DNA from: Actinomycetota bacterium
GTDB taxonomy: Bacteria; Actinomycetota; Humimicrobiia; Humimicrobiales; Humimicrobiaceae
DNA length: 5,344 nt
NCBI GenBank assembly: GCA_023475715.1
Contig: JAMCVO010000207.1
Location: 1 to 5,344 of the forward strand
Direction of reading: 5' to 3'
Shown: piece after piece, positions 5,222 through 5,344 of the stretch
Layout of the letters: the number at the start of each line of letters is the position of its first letter
How positions within the stretch are numbered: the first letter of the stretch is position 1
Notes under the pieces: generated by a model
What the model saw: only the letters and a program-made list of their open reading frames with translations
Database searches by the model: none
Told to the model about the DNA's origin: nothing
Program-made: the position numbers and the translations under genes

Positions 5222-5344
5222 ATGGAAATTTTAAAAAATTATATTAATGGTAAGTGGGTTGATGCAGAGAACGAGGGTTATATAAATGTAGAAAATCCAT
5301 CAACTGGTGAAATCTTAGCGGAAGTCCCACTTTCGACTTCAGAA
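5222..5344 (+). CDS. Aldehyde dehydrogenase, N-terminal 41 codons, MmsA/IolA-like (3' end outside window)
   Basis: ATG at 5222 opens a frame running to the window edge. The visible residues LKNYINGKWV (4-13), ENPSTGEILAEVPLST (24-39) form the N-terminal strand region of NAD(P)-dependent aldehyde dehydrogenases, about 480-500 residues when complete. The pairing of KNYINGxWV with NPxTxExL and VPxST is close to what I recall of methylmalonate-semialdehyde dehydrogenases (MmsA, IolA), CoA-acylating enzymes that end myo-inositol and valine breakdown. Other aldehyde dehydrogenases share parts of it, and the catalytic Cys and Glu are not in view. It follows the deacetylase gene by 69 bp on the same strand and probably belongs to that operon. 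The superfamily is secure; the MmsA/IolA assignment is moderate. Confidence 0.85.
   Translation, partial: MEILKNYINGKWVDAENEGYINVENPSTGEILAEVPLSTSE

Overview
The window is AT-rich with Gram-positive-style signals: strong AAGGAGG-type ribosome binding sites, TTG, GTG and ATG starts, and a lipoprotein with a Cys lipobox and a Glu-Thr-Ala repeat linker. A low-GC anaerobic bacterium, Firmicutes-like or from an uncultured lineage of similar composition, is likely. The sequence does not fix the taxon. All recognisable genes lie on the + strand.

Left block (1-2479): a sugar ABC importer of the CUT2 (ribose/xylose/inositol) class. It has the C-terminal part of an RbsC-like permease (1-288), a single-domain ATPase (410-1183) and a lipid-anchored type-1 periplasmic-binding protein (1367-2479). 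The 183-bp gap before the binding protein has two strong ribosome binding sites with no normal gene behind them, a 9-codon mini-ORF, and a 12-bp inverted repeat whose left arm lies inside that mini-ORF. This could be a leader or the scar of a lost gene.

Middle (2480-2929): 450 bp without an intact gene. It holds a perfect 16-bp stem-loop just after the binding-protein gene, a 48-codon open stretch that looks like the tail of a decayed gene, and then a good sigma-A-type promoter (TTGATT, 17 bp, TACAAT). A perfect palindrome overlaps the expected transcription start.

Right block (2930-5344): a likely operon of a PLP-dependent DegT/DnrJ/EryC1/StrS sugar or cyclitol aminotransferase, a signal-less (cytoplasmic) NodB-fold polysaccharide-deacetylase-family protein, and the first 41 codons of an aldehyde dehydrogenase whose N-terminus resembles the methylmalonate-semialdehyde dehydrogenase (MmsA/IolA) group.

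Working together (inference): the importer could take up a sugar or cyclitol, possibly N-acetylated. The cytoplasmic deacetylase could then expose an amine, the aminotransferase could exchange amine for ketone, and the dehydrogenase could act late in the breakdown. This would fit an amino-sugar or amino-cyclitol pathway feeding an inositol-type route. The sequence alone does not prove the substrate or the direction of the transamination.
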